Part shown: piece by piece, positions 54,744 to 64,000 of the stretch
Layout: the number at the start of each line of letters is the position of its first letter
How positions within the stretch are numbered: position 1 is the stretch's first letter
Assembly (NCBI GenBank): GCA_012798135.1
Contig: JAAZNU010000039.1
Coordinates: 192,303 to 256,302 of the forward strand
Reading direction: 5' to 3'
Source of the DNA: Veillonellaceae bacterium
Lineage (GTDB): Bacteria > Bacillota_C > Negativicutes > UBA1444
Length of the DNA: 64,000 bases
Translations under genes and position numbers: made by a program
The notes under the pieces: generated by a model
Seen by the model: the letters and a program-made list of their open reading frames with translations, nothing else
Told to the model about the DNA's origin: nothing
The model's database searches: none

Positions 54744-55136
54744 TCAAACCCTCCTTGCCCCCTGACGACGCAAACGCAAAGCAAGCGGTGGGGCAATCAC
54801 CTCTGCCCACACCACGCCCTGGGCAATCGGGCCAAGTTCCCAATTTCGGCCCGGCAACGACGGATCAGGCAGCATCATCGCGGTTGGTTCCGCAACGCTT
54901 CGCCAAGCTGGGTCCCCCTCATCACCCCGAGTGCCTTCCTCGCTAACCGTCGGCAACGACGGCGGTTTGGTTCCCTGCGACAACTGTCCAGGAATGCCGC
55001 CGGAACCATCACTGCCGGCAGGCAAATCGGCCGGAAAGTCAGGATACTGGTATTTTTTTCGGGGCTTCACCCGTTTCAGGATTTCCGGGACCACATACAT
55101 GACAATCATTATGACAAGAAATAATCCGATATCCAT
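54744..55136 (-). CDS. Uncharacterised small membrane-anchored protein
   Basis: 130 aa. One N-terminal membrane helix (about 4-20, LFLVIMIVMYVVPEIL), a basic patch (KRVKPRKKYQYP), a Pro/Gly/Ser-rich linker and an end resembling a short folded piece (WELGPIAQGVVWAEVIAPPLALR). Not recognised. It follows floA by nine bases, so a link to flotillin microdomains is possible but inferred. Confidence 0.6.
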   Translation of the reverse strand: MDIGLFLVIMIVMYVVPEILKRVKPRKKYQYPDFPADLPAGSDGSGGIPGQLSQGTKPPSLPTVSEEGTRGDEGDPAWRSVAEPTAMMLPDPSLPGRNWELGPIAQGVVWAEVIAPPLALRLRRQGARRV

Positions 55137-55145
55137 GACGCGCCT

Positions 55146-56144
55146 CTAACGTTTCGGTTCTTCCGGTTTCACCGGCGCAGCGCCGCTTTTGGCAATATTT
55201 TCGCGCATACTGGTGTCGGCCAGGACATTATTCATCGTGTAATAATCCATAACCCCCAATTTCCCCTCCCGGAGGGCGACCGCCAAAGCCTGCGGCACTT
55301 CCGCCTGGGCTTCCACGACCTTGGCCTGCATCTCCTGGGTGCGGGCGCGCATTTCCTGTTCGTGCGCCACAGCCATTGCCCGACGCTCTTCCGCTTTGGC
55401 CTGCGCGACCCGTTTTTCCGCCTCCGCCTGATCCGTCATCAATTGCGCCCCAATGTTGCGCCCCACATCGACATCCGCAATATCAATGGAAAGAATTTCG
55501 AAAGCCGTTCCCGCATCCAACCCCTTGGCTAAAACCGTCCGGGAAATATGATCGGGATTCTCCAAAACGTCTTTGTGGTCCGTGGCGGAGCCGACACTGG
55601 TGACAATACCCTCGCCAACGCGGGCAATGATCGTTGCTTCGCCGGCGCCCCCAACCAGGCGGTCGATATTGGTGCGTACGGTGACCCGGGCCTTTACCTT
55701 GAGCTCAATGCCGTTCTTCGCCACAGCCGAAACTACAGGAGTTTCGATAACCCGCGGATTGACGCTCATTTGCACAGCCTCCAGCACATTGCGGCCGGCC
55801 AGGTCGATCGCGCAGGAACGTTCCAGCGACAGGGGGATCTGGGCGCGGGCGGCTGCCACCATCGAGTCGATTACCCGGTCGACGTTGCCGCCGGCCAGAT
55901 AATGGGCTTCCAATTGATTGACACTCACATTGAGCCCTGCTTTATTGGCCTTGATCAAAGGCAACACGATTTGTGCAGGCGGAACCCGCCGTAGCCGCAT
56001 TCCTACCAGTGTAAAAATCCCGACGCTGGACCCTGCCGCCATGGCCGAAATCCATAATCCAATCGGCACAAAATGCAGAAACAGAGCCACCCCCACAAAA
56101 AATGCGACCAAAATCAATAAACTACCCATCAATGTTGCAATCAC
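55146..56144 (-). CDS. floA: Flotillin-like protein FloA
   Basis: 332 aa. N-terminal membrane hairpin (about 5-50), SPFH/flotillin domain, and the heptad-rich [18 protein letters not shown] to QAEVPQALA stretch typical of FloA/YqfA. Organises membrane microdomains. GTG start nine bases after GGGGG; directly downstream of nfeD, as in the known nfeD-floA pair. Confidence 0.95.
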   Translation of the reverse strand: MIATLMGSLLILVAFFVGVALFLHFVPIGLWISAMAAGSSVGIFTLVGMRLRRVPPAQIVLPLIKANKAGLNVSVNQLEAHYLAGGNVDRVIDSMVAAARAQIPLSLERSCAIDLAGRNVLEAVQMSVNPRVIETPVVSAVAKNGIELKVKARVTVRTNIDRLVGGAGEATIIARVGEGIVTSVGSATDHKDVLENPDHISRTVLAKGLDAGTAFEILSIDIADVDVGRNIGAQLMTDQAEAEKRVAQAKAEERRAMAVAHEQEMRARTQEMQAKVVEAQAEVPQALAVALREGKLGVMDYYTMNNVLADTSMRENIAKSGAAPVKPEEPKR

Positions 56145-56148
56145 GCCG

Positions 56149-57480
56149 TCAATCCCCCTTACCTACTTCATTGGAGTCTTCCGCAACCCGTACGAGAATT
56201 CGGTTCCCATTCACACTGATGACCCGGACGCCTACTCCCGGCTCAATAAATCTTCCTTCTGAAACGACATCATAAATCTGCCCGGCGATTTCCACCGTGC
56301 CGGCCGGACGCAGCAATGTAAGCACCACTCCAGTCCGGCCGATCAACGAACTCAAATCATCACTGGCAGTGTACCCACGATCCGTTTTCAGGGAATCTTT
56401 CAGGACCAGTCGGTTCCATAACCGGGATGACGGCAAAACCTTCAACAAAATCAGAAAACCAATCACCGCCGCCACGGTTCCGCCGGCCATAATACTCAGC
56501 GCACCTATCCCGCCGCCCAGCGTCATAAACAAACTGAACAAAACGCAGGCGATTCCGCCGATCCCAAACACGCCGAAGCCGGGTACAATCAATTCCACAA
56601 CCAGCAGAATCAGGCCAACAATAAACAGCAACACTTCCAGCCAACCCGCTACTCCCGCCAACCATTGAGCACCAAAGAACAAAGCAGTGGCCGCCAGTCC
56701 GAACAATGCAGCAACGCCGGTGCCGGCAGTCTTGACTTCCGTCATCACCGCCAGAAAAATAATACCGATCAGCGCCGACTTTACGACCGGGTCCGACAGC
56801 CAGCCGGCGATTTTTTCCGGCCAGCCGCTCTGAACTTCAATGACTGGCGCATCTTGCAGTCCATAATACTGAAGCACCGCAGCCCGGTCCGGGGCAATCA
56901 TATCGGCATAGCCGACTTCCACCGCCTGCGAATCCGTCAGTGAAAGAATCTTCCCCACCGCTGCGTAGTGGCTGAACCCGAGGGATTTGTCCACCATGGC
57001 TTCCGCCACTTTCGGGTTGCGTCCCATTTTTGCCGCAGTCGCCGCAAACTCGGCTCGGACCGCCGCGACAGTCTTCTCCGTGGTAGGGATTGGCTCCGCC
57101 GCGCCAATTGTTCCTCCCGGCGCCATAGCAATATGCTGGTGGGAAATGGCAATCAGCGCCCCGGCCGACCAAGCCCGGTTTTTGACGTAACAAATCGTCC
57201 GCATTTTTGAATCGCTGATCATATCGCGGATTTTTACCGCTGCATCGACTTGCCCGCCAAATGTTTCCAGCTCCAGCAGCAACGTTTCTGCCCTCTTGTC
57301 GGCGGCCTGTCCCAGTGCTTTATACACCAGCGCCGTTTTTCCGGCGTCGATTTCACCGCGGATAGTAGCCGCCACTACAGGCGCAGGCGCTGCTGCTGCC
57401 ATTGTCAATGACGATGCAACCATTGTCAAAAAACAAAGGCTGGCGCCGATGAGTGTTCTGCCGAATACTGTTCCGGTCAT
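56149..57480 (-). CDS. NfeD-family membrane serine protease
   Basis: 443 aa. Signal peptide (about 1-35), a ClpP-like protease domain ([30 protein letters not shown] with the catalytic Ser), three or four membrane helices (about 235-335) and a C-terminal OB-fold ([30 protein letters not shown], about 375-440). Partner of FloA; long-form NfeD. Confidence 0.92.
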   Translation of the reverse strand: MTGTVFGRTLIGASLCFLTMVASSLTMAAAAPAPVVAATIRGEIDAGKTALVYKALGQAADKRAETLLLELETFGGQVDAAVKIRDMISDSKMRTICYVKNRAWSAGALIAISHQHIAMAPGGTIGAAEPIPTTEKTVAAVRAEFAATAAKMGRNPKVAEAMVDKSLGFSHYAAVGKILSLTDSQAVEVGYADMIAPDRAAVLQYYGLQDAPVIEVQSGWPEKIAGWLSDPVVKSALIGIIFLAVMTEVKTAGTGVAALFGLAATALFFGAQWLAGVAGWLEVLLFIVGLILLVVELIVPGFGVFGIGGIACVLFSLFMTLGGGIGALSIMAGGTVAAVIGFLILLKVLPSSRLWNRLVLKDSLKTDRGYTASDDLSSLIGRTGVVLTLLRPAGTVEIAGQIYDVVSEGRFIEPGVGVRVISVNGNRILVRVAEDSNEVGKGD

Positions 57481-57564
57481 CTTCCCACTCCTAGAAAAAT
57501 ACCTTATCTGGTTATATTCGCCGAAACTATTGACATTCCTTTTACCTGGCGAGCAACGCCGGGA

Positions 57565-57600
57565 TGAAAAAAACCAGCGTCATCACAACGCTGGTTTTCC
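57565..57600 (-). terminator. Terminator after yqeY
   Basis: Minus strand nine-bp stem AACCAGCGT/ACGCTGGTT with a seven-base loop, followed by TTTTTTTCATC. It separates rpsU-yqeY from nfeD-floA. Confidence 0.88.
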
Positions 57601-57621
57601 TTGCCAAAGATTGCTGATCAG

Positions 57622-58071
57622 TCAGCTTAGAAGTTCTTTCACCAGAGAATTTACCAATTTCCCATCTGCCCGTCCCTTGACTTTCGGCATAAGCAGCGCC
57701 ATCACCTTACCCATGTCTTTGGGGCTGGTCGCCTGAGCATCGGCAACCGCTTGCCTCACCAACGCCCTGACTTCTGCTTCCGTCATCTGTTCCGGCAAAT
57801 ATTCCATCAAAATAGCGATTTCTTGTTCCAACGTCGCTACCAAATCAGGCCGGTTCGCCTTGCGAAACTCATCCAGGGAATCCTTTCGCAGCTTGACTTC
57901 CTTGGCCACTACATCCAGCAATTCGTTGTCGTCAAGTTCCTTATGGTGATCGATCTCAATATTTTTGGCAGCCGAACGGACCATACGAATCACGGACAAC
58001 TTTAACTTGCCCGCTTCCTTTTCCCTCATCGCCTGCTTCATATCTTCCGTCAACCGATCCCTAAGTGTCAT
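57622..58071 (-). CDS. GatB/YqeY domain protein
   Basis: 149 aa: LRDRLTEDMKQAMREKEAGKLKLS-type start, MVRSAAKNIEI and KRAGRPDLVAT-like EQEIAILMEYLPEQM. Resembles the tRNA-binding tail of GatB; role not settled. Follows rpsU by 16 bases, a standard rpsU-yqeY pair. Confidence 0.93.
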   Translation of the reverse strand: MTLRDRLTEDMKQAMREKEAGKLKLSVIRMVRSAAKNIEIDHHKELDDNELLDVVAKEVKLRKDSLDEFRKANRPDLVATLEQEIAILMEYLPEQMTEAEVRALVRQAVADAQATSPKDMGKVMALLMPKVKGRADGKLVNSLVKELLS

Positions 58072-58087
58072 CGCCGGTTCCTCCGAA

Positions 58088-58264
58088 TCACTTGAACTTC
58101 CGTTTGCGTGCCGCTTCAGACTTCTTCTTCTTCTTCACGCTCGGTTTGTCATAGTGCTCGTGCTTGCGGACATCCGCCAATACCCCGGATTTCTGACAGG
58201 AGCGTTTGAACCGCCGCAGTGCGCTATCCAGTGTTTCATTTTTTCCGACATAGACTTCCGACAT
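58088..58264 (-). CDS. rpsU: 30S ribosomal protein S21
   Basis: 58 aa: [19 protein letters not shown], a lysine-rich [15 protein letters not shown] end. ATG at 58264 with GGGAGGG ahead. First gene behind a near-consensus promoter. Confidence 0.96.
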   Translation of the reverse strand: MSEVYVGKNETLDSALRRFKRSCQKSGVLADVRKHEHYDKPSVKKKKKSEAARKRKFK

Positions 58265-58322
58265 TTGTTCTCCCTCCCTCCACATCAGCCTTCGGGGGGT
58301 TTAACTCTTCCTTACCAGCAGA

Positions 58323-58352
58323 ATTATACACGACAAGAGCGGTGCTTGTCAA
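58323..58352 (-). promoter_or_regulatory. Promoter of rpsU-yqeY
   Basis: Minus strand TTGACA (58347-58352), 18-base spacer, TATAAT (58323-58328). Confidence 0.88.
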
Positions 58353-58429
58353 ATGAACGCGGATATTTGCGGGGGCGAAGGCCGACCGTCATTTTCCAGG
58401 CCTGATCATGCCGGCTCCGCGTATCGCGA

Positions 58430-59272
58430 TTAACAGCGCAATGTCCACTCCGGGGAACGATATTTCTGCTGGAAATTTTCAATTAGAACAGATTCCCGTG
58501 CCGTTCTCGCCGCCGGTCGCAAAGCCAATCCACATTTCTCGGCAATTCCGCCGGCTAGCGCCGTCGCCACCTCGGCAAACCCGAAACATTTCCCGGTCGC
58601 CTCGTCCAGACTGGTGGCGTGGCGGGAAAGTTCCGCCGTTATTTTATCCCGGCGTTCCCGCGCGGCAATCAAAAACAGCTCGGTTAGCTCTTCAGGATGG
58701 AACGCCAATAAAACAGACCCATGTTGCAAAAGAATACCGTCTCTCCTGAGCTGGGCACTTCCGACAAGTTTTCGGCCTCCCACTGTCAATTCATAATGGG
58801 ACGGGGCATCGAAACAAGCCGCCGAATGAGGTGTTCCCTGTGACAGTCGGGGTTCCTGCAGGCAGGCCGAAACGCCCAACCGCGCCAAGCCGGCGGCGAT
58901 TCCGCGGCTAAAAAACAGATAGGACGCCGTTATCCCTTCCGGAATATACGGATCGCTCTCTTTCACCACCAGACTGTACGTAACCTCGGCATCGTGCAAC
59001 ACAGCCCGGCCGCCCGTCAAGCGGCGAATCACATCGATTTTCCGACTGGCGCAGGCGTTTAAATCAATTTCCCGCTCCGCCCGCTGAAAATACCCGAGAC
59101 TGATCGCCGCCGGCCTCCAGGAATAAAATCGCAATGTCGGCGGAATTCTCCCCTGTGCGTGTTCAGCCAGCATCGCTTCGTCCGCCGCCATATTCCATGC
59201 GCCATCAGCCGCTCCATCCATGAGGAGCCGCCATGCCGTGGCTCCTGTACAACCGACGCCCGTATCAGTCAT
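58430..59272 (-). CDS. Lipoate/octanoate transferase, LipM-like
   Basis: 280 aa BPL/LplA/LipB fold: AAISLGYFQRAEREID, RRLTGGRAVLHDAEVTYSL, the candidate acyl-cysteine in ACFDAPSHYELTVGG and KLVGSAQLR with catalytic Lys. The LipM group moves octanoyl from ACP to GcvH. Its ATG abuts the gcvPB stop, so it belongs to the glycine cleavage operon and probably acylates GcvH; LplA-like lipoate ligation is the alternative. Confidence 0.88.
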   Translation of the reverse strand: MTDTGVGCTGATAWRLLMDGAADGAWNMAADEAMLAEHAQGRIPPTLRFYSWRPAAISLGYFQRAEREIDLNACASRKIDVIRRLTGGRAVLHDAEVTYSLVVKESDPYIPEGITASYLFFSRGIAAGLARLGVSACLQEPRLSQGTPHSAACFDAPSHYELTVGGRKLVGSAQLRRDGILLQHGSVLLAFHPEELTELFLIAARERRDKITAELSRHATSLDEATGKCFGFAEVATALAGGIAEKCGLALRPAARTARESVLIENFQQKYRSPEWTLRC

Positions 59273-60730
59273 TTATTCCGACTTCCAACGCAAATTTGGC
59301 TTACGGGCTGCCGTCGCCTCGTCCAGGCGGCCGACAACCGTAGTCAATGGCGCCTGGTGAATCAAATCCGGGGTTAGCTTGGCTTCTTCCGCAATCTTGC
59401 GCATGATCGCAATAAAAGAGTCAAGCGTTTCCTTGCTCTCCGTTTCCGTCGGTTCGATCATCAGGGCTTCCGCCACGATCAACGGAAAATAGATTGTCGG
59501 CGGATGCACACCGTAATCCAGCAAACGCTTGGCAATATCCAAAGTTCGTATTCCCTGCGGGTTCTGATTTTTGGACGTCAAAACGCATTCATGCATGCAA
59601 TGGCGCTCAAAGGGAGCATCATAAATATCGCGCAGACGACTCAGACAATAATTAGCGTTCATCACCGCGTCTTCACTCGCCTGGCGCAACCCCGACGCTC
59701 CCATTGTCAGGATATAGGCGTAGGCGCGGACAATCACGCCAAAATTTCCGTGAAAAGCATGCATCCGGCCGATCGAAAGAGGACGGTCTTCGTCTAACCG
59801 GTATGAACCGTCTTCTGTTTGCGCGACCACCGGAACCGGCAGAAACTGTTCCAGAAACTTTTTTACTCCTACCGGACCGGCCCCGGGGCCGCCGCCGCCG
59901 TGCGGTGTACTAAATGTCTTATGCAAATTGAAATGCATTACGTCAAAGCCCATGTCGCCTGGCCGCGCCAGCCCCATAATGGCGTTGGCATTGGCGCCGT
60001 CATAATAAACCAGGCCGCCGGCCGCGTGCACGATTTCAGTCACTTCACAAATATTTTTTTCAAATAGTCCCAAAGTGCTGGGGTTGGTCAGCATCAAAGC
60101 GGCGGTGTCCGGTCCCACCGCGGCTTGCAATGCCGCCAGGTCGATCGCGCCGTCGGGGTGGGACTTGATTTCCACCACGTTCATCCCGCAGACGGTCACA
60201 GACGCCGGGTTGGTGCCATGCGCCGAATCCGGTACAATGACCCGGGTCCGGTTATCGCCGTGCTGCCGATGATACGCCCGAATCAGTTTAAGGCCGGTCA
60301 ATTCGCCATGGGCGCCGGCCGCCGGTTGCAGCGTCACGGCATCCATCCCGGAAATTTCCGCCAACATGGACTGCAATTCAAACATCAGCCGCAATGCCCC
60401 CTGGACATCCTGTTCCTCCGCCAATGGATGCAGTCCAACCAGGGCCGGAATTGCCGCAACGTCTTCATTGATCTTGGGATTATACTTCATCGTACAGGAG
60501 CCCAAGGGATAAAACCCTGAATCCACGCCAAAGGTCCGTTGCGAGAGTTCCGTAAAGTGACGGACCAAATCCGGTTGACTCACCTCCGGCAAGGCGGCCG
60601 GAGCCTGCCGCAACCACTCCGCCGCAAACAGCGAGTCCAAGGCCGCCACCGGCACATCGGCCGCCGGCAAATCCAGCGCCTGCCGCCCAGGACGGCTCCG
60701 TTCAAAAATCAGGGCTGCCGCCTTTCTCAT
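59273..60730 (-). CDS. gcvPB: Glycine dehydrogenase (decarboxylating) subunit 2
   Basis: 485 aa PLP subunit of P-protein: [38 protein letters not shown] and the Schiff-base lysine in [16 protein letters not shown]. The ATG at 60730 overlaps the gcvPA stop (ATGA). Confidence 0.96.
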   Translation of the reverse strand: MRKAAALIFERSRPGRQALDLPAADVPVAALDSLFAAEWLRQAPAALPEVSQPDLVRHFTELSQRTFGVDSGFYPLGSCTMKYNPKINEDVAAIPALVGLHPLAEEQDVQGALRLMFELQSMLAEISGMDAVTLQPAAGAHGELTGLKLIRAYHRQHGDNRTRVIVPDSAHGTNPASVTVCGMNVVEIKSHPDGAIDLAALQAAVGPDTAALMLTNPSTLGLFEKNICEVTEIVHAAGGLVYYDGANANAIMGLARPGDMGFDVMHFNLHKTFSTPHGGGGPGAGPVGVKKFLEQFLPVPVVAQTEDGSYRLDEDRPLSIGRMHAFHGNFGVIVRAYAYILTMGASGLRQASEDAVMNANYCLSRLRDIYDAPFERHCMHECVLTSKNQNPQGIRTLDIAKRLLDYGVHPPTIYFPLIVAEALMIEPTETESKETLDSFIAIMRKIAEEAKLTPDLIHQAPLTTVVGRLDEATAARKPNLRWKSE

Positions 60731-62079
60731 GCCGTCACCTCCTTCAATAAACCAGCGAGCAGTTCGATTTCCTCGCGGGTGCGTTTTTCCGTCACAGCCG
60801 TTAGCATGCAGCCGGCAAGCTCCGGATAATATTTGCCGAGGTCGAGTCCGGCCACCACGCCGGCTTCGCGCAATTCCGCGTTGATGTCGGCCGGCGGCAG
60901 GGGACATCGGACAACGAACTCATTGAAAAAAGGCTGAGAAAAGACAGACTGGAATCCTGGCACGTCCAGAATCGCCTTCTGGGCATACCGTGCTTTCTGC
61001 ACGCACAAATTCGCCACGGCGGGGAGTCCCTGTTTGCCCAATGCCGTCAGATATACGGCGACGGCCAGTGAGCAAAGGGCTTCGTTAGAACAAATGTTGG
61101 AGGTCGCCTTATCCCGGCGGATATGCTGTTCGCGGGCCTGAATGGTCAGAACGAACCCCCGCGTGCCTTCGGTATCTACTGTCTGACCGACAATACGTCC
61201 CGGTGTCCGGCGCAACCATTTATCGCGCGTCGCCAAAAAGCCGATATACGGTCCGCCAAAGGACAACGGCAATCCCATTGACTGTCCTTCCCCGACCACG
61301 ATGTCGGCGCCAAGGCGGCCGGGAGCTTCCAGCACGCCGAGCGAAACGGGATTGACGGCCGCAATGAGCAAAGCTCCCTGATCTTGGGCCGACTGTGCCA
61401 TATGCTTCAAGTCTTCCACACAACCGAAAAAATTTGGGCTCTGGCAAATGACCGCCGCTGTTTCCCGATTCACTTGTTCTGTCAGGCTGTTCCACGAAGT
61501 GACCCCTTCTGCGTAATCCAGCATGCGGACCACTATATTACGGTCCTTTGCATAGGTAGCCAGCACCTCGCGCCAGTGCGGATGAACCGTGCTGGAAAGC
61601 AGGATTTCATTGCGTCCGGTAATGGCGCAAGCCATGAAGGCAGCCTCGGCCATCGCCGTCGCGCCGTCATAAAGTGAGGTGACGGCCATTTCCATGTCGG
61701 TCAGCAGAGAAATCAGACTTTGATATTCCCACAGCACTTGCAGATAACCTTGGGAGATCTCCGGCTGGTACTGCGTATAAGCTGTCAAAAACTCCGAACG
61801 GGACAGAATGTGTTTCACCACGCTGGGGATATAATGGTCGTAAGCGCCAGCGCCGAGAAAATAGAGGGACTCTTCAAAATCCCGGCCTTGCAGGGCCAAT
61901 TCCTGAACGTGCGCTTTCAGTTCCATTTCCGACATCGGCCCGGGCAACTGGAGCGGCCGGTTCAGGCGGACAGCGGCAGGAATATCACCAAAAAGCTCTT
62001 CCGCCGACTTTACGCCGATGGCTTCCAACATGGCCTGCCGATCCTCCGCCGTATGGGAAAGATAGCTCCAGGCGTTCAC
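60727..62079 (-). CDS. gcvPA: Glycine dehydrogenase (decarboxylating) subunit 1
   Basis: 450 aa: [27 protein letters not shown] and [10 protein letters not shown] are diagnostic. Forms the decarboxylase with GcvPB. The GTG at 62079 lies one base after the gcvH stop; GGGAGG is nested in the end of gcvH. Confidence 0.95.
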   Translation of the reverse strand: MNAWSYLSHTAEDRQAMLEAIGVKSAEELFGDIPAAVRLNRPLQLPGPMSEMELKAHVQELALQGRDFEESLYFLGAGAYDHYIPSVVKHILSRSEFLTAYTQYQPEISQGYLQVLWEYQSLISLLTDMEMAVTSLYDGATAMAEAAFMACAITGRNEILLSSTVHPHWREVLATYAKDRNIVVRMLDYAEGVTSWNSLTEQVNRETAAVICQSPNFFGCVEDLKHMAQSAQDQGALLIAAVNPVSLGVLEAPGRLGADIVVGEGQSMGLPLSFGGPYIGFLATRDKWLRRTPGRIVGQTVDTEGTRGFVLTIQAREQHIRRDKATSNICSNEALCSLAVAVYLTALGKQGLPAVANLCVQKARYAQKAILDVPGFQSVFSQPFFNEFVVRCPLPPADINAELREAGVVAGLDLGKYYPELAGCMLTAVTEKRTREEIELLAGLLKEVTA

Positions 62080-62080
62080 G

Positions 62081-62470
62081 TCAGTGGCCTCCCTTCGCCA
62101 CTTGCGCCGCATACGCCGTGCTGTCCATCAGTTCGGCCAAATCAGCCGCCGATGCCAGTTCAATCACGGCAATCCACCCCTCTCCGTACGGATCTTGGTT
62201 CACTTTTTCCGGTGCGTCGTTGAGCATTTCATTGACTTCCACCACCATCCCGTTAACGGGAGCAAAAATGTCCGACACTGCCTTGACGGATTCCACAACC
62301 GAAAAACGTTTGCCGGACACCACCGAAGCGCCGACTGCCGGCAATTCCACAAATACCACATCTCCCAGCTGGGACTGGGCAAAATCCGTGATTCCCACTA
62401 CCGCTTTTTGCCCCTCCAAACGCACCCATTCGTGTTCCTTTGAATACTTCAAATTTGTCGGAAACTGCAT
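62081..62470 (-). CDS. gcvH: Glycine cleavage system H protein
   Basis: 129 aa lipoyl carrier; lipoylated Lys63 in VVESVKAVSD, with HEWVRLEG and the closing NQDPYGEGWI segment. Shuttles the aminomethyl group between P, T and L proteins; L protein is not in the window. Confidence 0.97.
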   Translation of the reverse strand: MQFPTNLKYSKEHEWVRLEGQKAVVGITDFAQSQLGDVVFVELPAVGASVVSGKRFSVVESVKAVSDIFAPVNGMVVEVNEMLNDAPEKVNQDPYGEGWIAVIELASAADLAELMDSTAYAAQVAKGGH

Positions 62471-62472
62471 GA

Positions 62473-63570
62473 TTATTTCCCCCTTTTATAAAATGGTCGG
62501 CTGATTGTTTGGGCCCCGACTGGTTTTTCTCGTATTTCCACCTCAATCTTCGTGCCAATTGGGCCGATATCGGCATTGACCAGAGCCATTCCCAAATTTT
62601 TGCCGATGGTCGGCGCAAAGGTACCGGAAGTCACGCACCCTACTTCTTTTCCTTCTTTCAACACCGGATAGCCGGCGCGGGCCACGCCGCGCTCTAGCAT
62701 CTCGAATCCGACGATTTTTCGCTTCAGACCGTGCTCCCGCTGCCTCAGCAGACTGTCCCGCCCGTTGAAATCACCCTTGTCAAAGGATACAAACCTTGAC
62801 AGTCCTGCCTCCAAAGGTGAAATATCAGCCGATAACTCATGCCCGTATAGCGGCATGCCCGCTTCGAATCGCAACGTATCGCGGCAACCCAGTCCAGCCG
62901 GTTGAAGCCCGTCAGCACGACCGACCGTCAATAAAACATCCCAGATGGCGGTTGACGCCTCGGCTGGACAATAAATTTCAAAGCCGTCTTCTCCCGTATA
63001 ACCAGTTCGGGAAACGAGCACCTCCGTTCCGGCTAAAGGTATCCGGGCGGCAAATTCGTAGTAACCCAGTTTTGCCACCGCCAGGCCGGCAATCTTCGAT
63101 AGAATGCCGGCAGAAGCCGGTCCCTGCAAGGCAATCTCCGCCGTTGTCGCGGAGTCGTCCTCGATCGCCAGGGAAATTTCGGTCGCATTCTCCCTGATCC
63201 AGGTCAAATCCTTATCCTTGTTCGAAGCATTAACCACCAACCAATATTCTTCGGTGGAAAAACGGTACACCAAAACATCATCCACTGTTCCGCCAGTCGG
63301 GTAGCAGATTGGCGAATAGCGGACATCACCGTCGTTCATTCCTGCCAAGGTATTGGTAAGCACTTTTTGCAGGCAGGCAAACGCCGATGTACCTTTTACC
63401 CGGATTTCACCCATATGGGAAACGTCGAACAGTCCGGCATGTTCGCGAACCGTTCGATGTTCCTCCAAAATTCCTACGTACTGAACGGGCAACCACCATC
63501 CGGCAAAATCCACGATTCTGCCTCCAGCTGCAACATGTTTGTCATATAGCGGTGTCTTGCGCGGCTCCAT
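62473..63570 (-). CDS. gcvT: Glycine cleavage system aminomethyltransferase (T protein)
   Basis: 365 aa folate enzyme: KTPLYDKHVAAGGRIVDFAGW, DVSHMGEI, SRTGYTGEDGFEIY, and LGCRDTLRFEAGMPLYGHEL. First gene behind the glycine riboswitch. ATG 63570 chosen; TTG 63573 is equally well spaced from GGAGG. Confidence 0.96.
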   Translation of the reverse strand: MEPRKTPLYDKHVAAGGRIVDFAGWWLPVQYVGILEEHRTVREHAGLFDVSHMGEIRVKGTSAFACLQKVLTNTLAGMNDGDVRYSPICYPTGGTVDDVLVYRFSTEEYWLVVNASNKDKDLTWIRENATEISLAIEDDSATTAEIALQGPASAGILSKIAGLAVAKLGYYEFAARIPLAGTEVLVSRTGYTGEDGFEIYCPAEASTAIWDVLLTVGRADGLQPAGLGCRDTLRFEAGMPLYGHELSADISPLEAGLSRFVSFDKGDFNGRDSLLRQREHGLKRKIVGFEMLERGVARAGYPVLKEGKEVGCVTSGTFAPTIGKNLGMALVNADIGPIGTKIEVEIREKPVGAQTISRPFYKRGK

Positions 63571-63608
63571 CAACTTTGAACACCTCCTCGGAAAAATCGT
63601 CAGCAATA

Positions 63609-63640
63609 AAAAAAGACAGGGAAAACCATTTTCCCTGTCT
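63609..63640 (-). terminator. Riboswitch-controlled terminator ahead of gcvT
   Basis: Minus strand 12-bp stem (AGACAGGGAAAA/TTTTCCCTGTCT, three-base loop, 63614-63640) followed by TTTTTTT. It directly follows the second glycine aptamer and is likely the expression platform. Confidence 0.88.
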
Positions 63641-63852
63641 CTGTCTCATCTACCTGAGAGATTAAGCCTGCCGGCTCCCCATCGGTGACGCCATCCCCCA
63701 TTGGCGGCGTACTCTCCAGAGTCTGGTCCGGTCGCAGTTCTTTTGCCTGAGAGTTTGCCAGGTCAGCCTGCCCCTTCGGCGCCGCCATTTGGACGGCCTC
63801 TTCCACAACCATCATCCCGCATTATTCAGTTCAGTGACCGCTCTCGCATGAT
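63641..63852 (-). promoter_or_regulatory. Tandem glycine riboswitch
   Basis: The minus strand carries two aptamers. The first has CGCCGAAGGGGCA and AAACTCTCAGGCAAAAG; the second has CACCGATGGGGAGC and AATCTCTCAGGTAGA, joined by a short linker with CTGGAGAG. These are the core motifs of the gcvT-class glycine riboswitch; glycine binding should switch on gcv expression by preventing terminator formation. Confidence 0.95.
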
Positions 63853-64000
63853 CTTACTATAACCTGAATCCGTGACAGACGAGACGCTATCAAAGAAACC
63901 CATGATTTGAGCGTTGCAAACATTCTTCTCTGTCTACGGCATTGCTTCTCTGATGGCGTTTCGAGGCAGTATTTCTCAGAGCAGAGGTTTTCTGTCCGAA
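63853..64000. other. Upstream edge of the gcv leader
   Basis: Contains a possible -10 (minus strand TATAGT near 63860) for the gcv transcript; the -35 is poor. No gene seen before the window ends. Confidence 0.3.

Noticed and set aside
60731..60907. N-terminal extension of gcvPB upstream of 60730
   Set aside because: It lies inside gcvPA in another frame and is Arg/Gly-rich; the ATGA overlap and family start favour 60730.
63609..63852. 71-codon frame over the glycine riboswitch
   Set aside because: The open frame is chance; the RNA motifs and terminator explain the sequence.
1..64000. CRISPR arrays, insertion sequences, prophage
   Set aside because: No spaced direct repeats, transposases, integrases or terminal inverted repeats were seen.

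Overview
The window reads as a continuous piece of chromosome from a spore-forming, outer-membrane-bearing Firmicute of the Negativicutes type (Sporomusaceae-like). I infer this from four signs together: spoVS and two candidate sigma-H promoters (sporulation), an OstA/LptA-like LPS-transport protein (outer membrane), Firmicute-style gene order and regulation (fapR-plsX-fab, glycyl T-box, tandem glycine riboswitch, two-subunit GlyQS), and a selenocysteine-containing small protein. Shine-Dalgarno sequences are strong, and TTG starts are common. I see no insertion sequence, prophage or CRISPR array; this is mostly core genome.

Layout, mostly minus strand. 1-10.6 kb: smc (cut by the left edge), spoVS, rnc, then the fatty-acid operon fapR-plsX-fabH-fabD-fabG-acpP-fabK-like-fabF, with a recognisable FapR operator at its promoter. 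10.6-16.7 kb: a metallo-beta-lactamase-fold hydrolase, rpmF-yceD, ackA, divergent tmcAL, a coiled-coil protein, coaD and rsmD. 16.7-29.3 kb: a DUF4127 protein, an NlpC/P60 endopeptidase behind a sigma-H-like promoter, tRNA-Pro, a nitroreductase, an EF-G paralogue, a cobalamin adenosyltransferase, ndk, an M42 peptidase, an FAH-family hydrolase, htpX, motAB and a DUF3298-like protein. 29.4-38.5 kb: a 33-residue membrane protein, feoAB, a Nif3-like protein, trmK, three tRNAs (Asn, Met, Glu), an unusually long sigA, dnaG and an OstA/LptA-like protein. 38.5-45.9 kb: ppsA with its regulators (ccpN-like, ppsR) and glyQS with a T-box leader. 46.1-46.4 kb: the selenoprotein gene with an in-frame TGA. 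46.4-58.3 kb: a long minus-strand run of CheY-STAS regulator, Smr, recO, CNNM/CorC transporter-like protein, DUF502, era, cdd, ybeY, pgpH, CoA-binding protein, floA-nfeD, yqeY and rpsU. 58.4-63.9 kb: lipM-like gene and the glycine cleavage operon gcvT-gcvH-gcvPA-gcvPB behind a tandem glycine riboswitch.

How they work together: FapR senses malonyl-CoA and sets membrane lipid synthesis; glycine level controls both glycine breakdown (riboswitch) and glycyl-tRNA synthesis (T-box); LipM-type acyl transfer supplies the lipoyl arm of GcvH; PpsA activity is reversibly controlled by PpsR. The most unusual items are the selenoprotein gene, the ~220-residue insertion in the primary sigma factor, the receiver-STAS fusion, the candidate sigma-H promoters, the uncatalogued 33-residue membrane protein, and genes whose Shine-Dalgarno sequences point at ATA/ATT codons.
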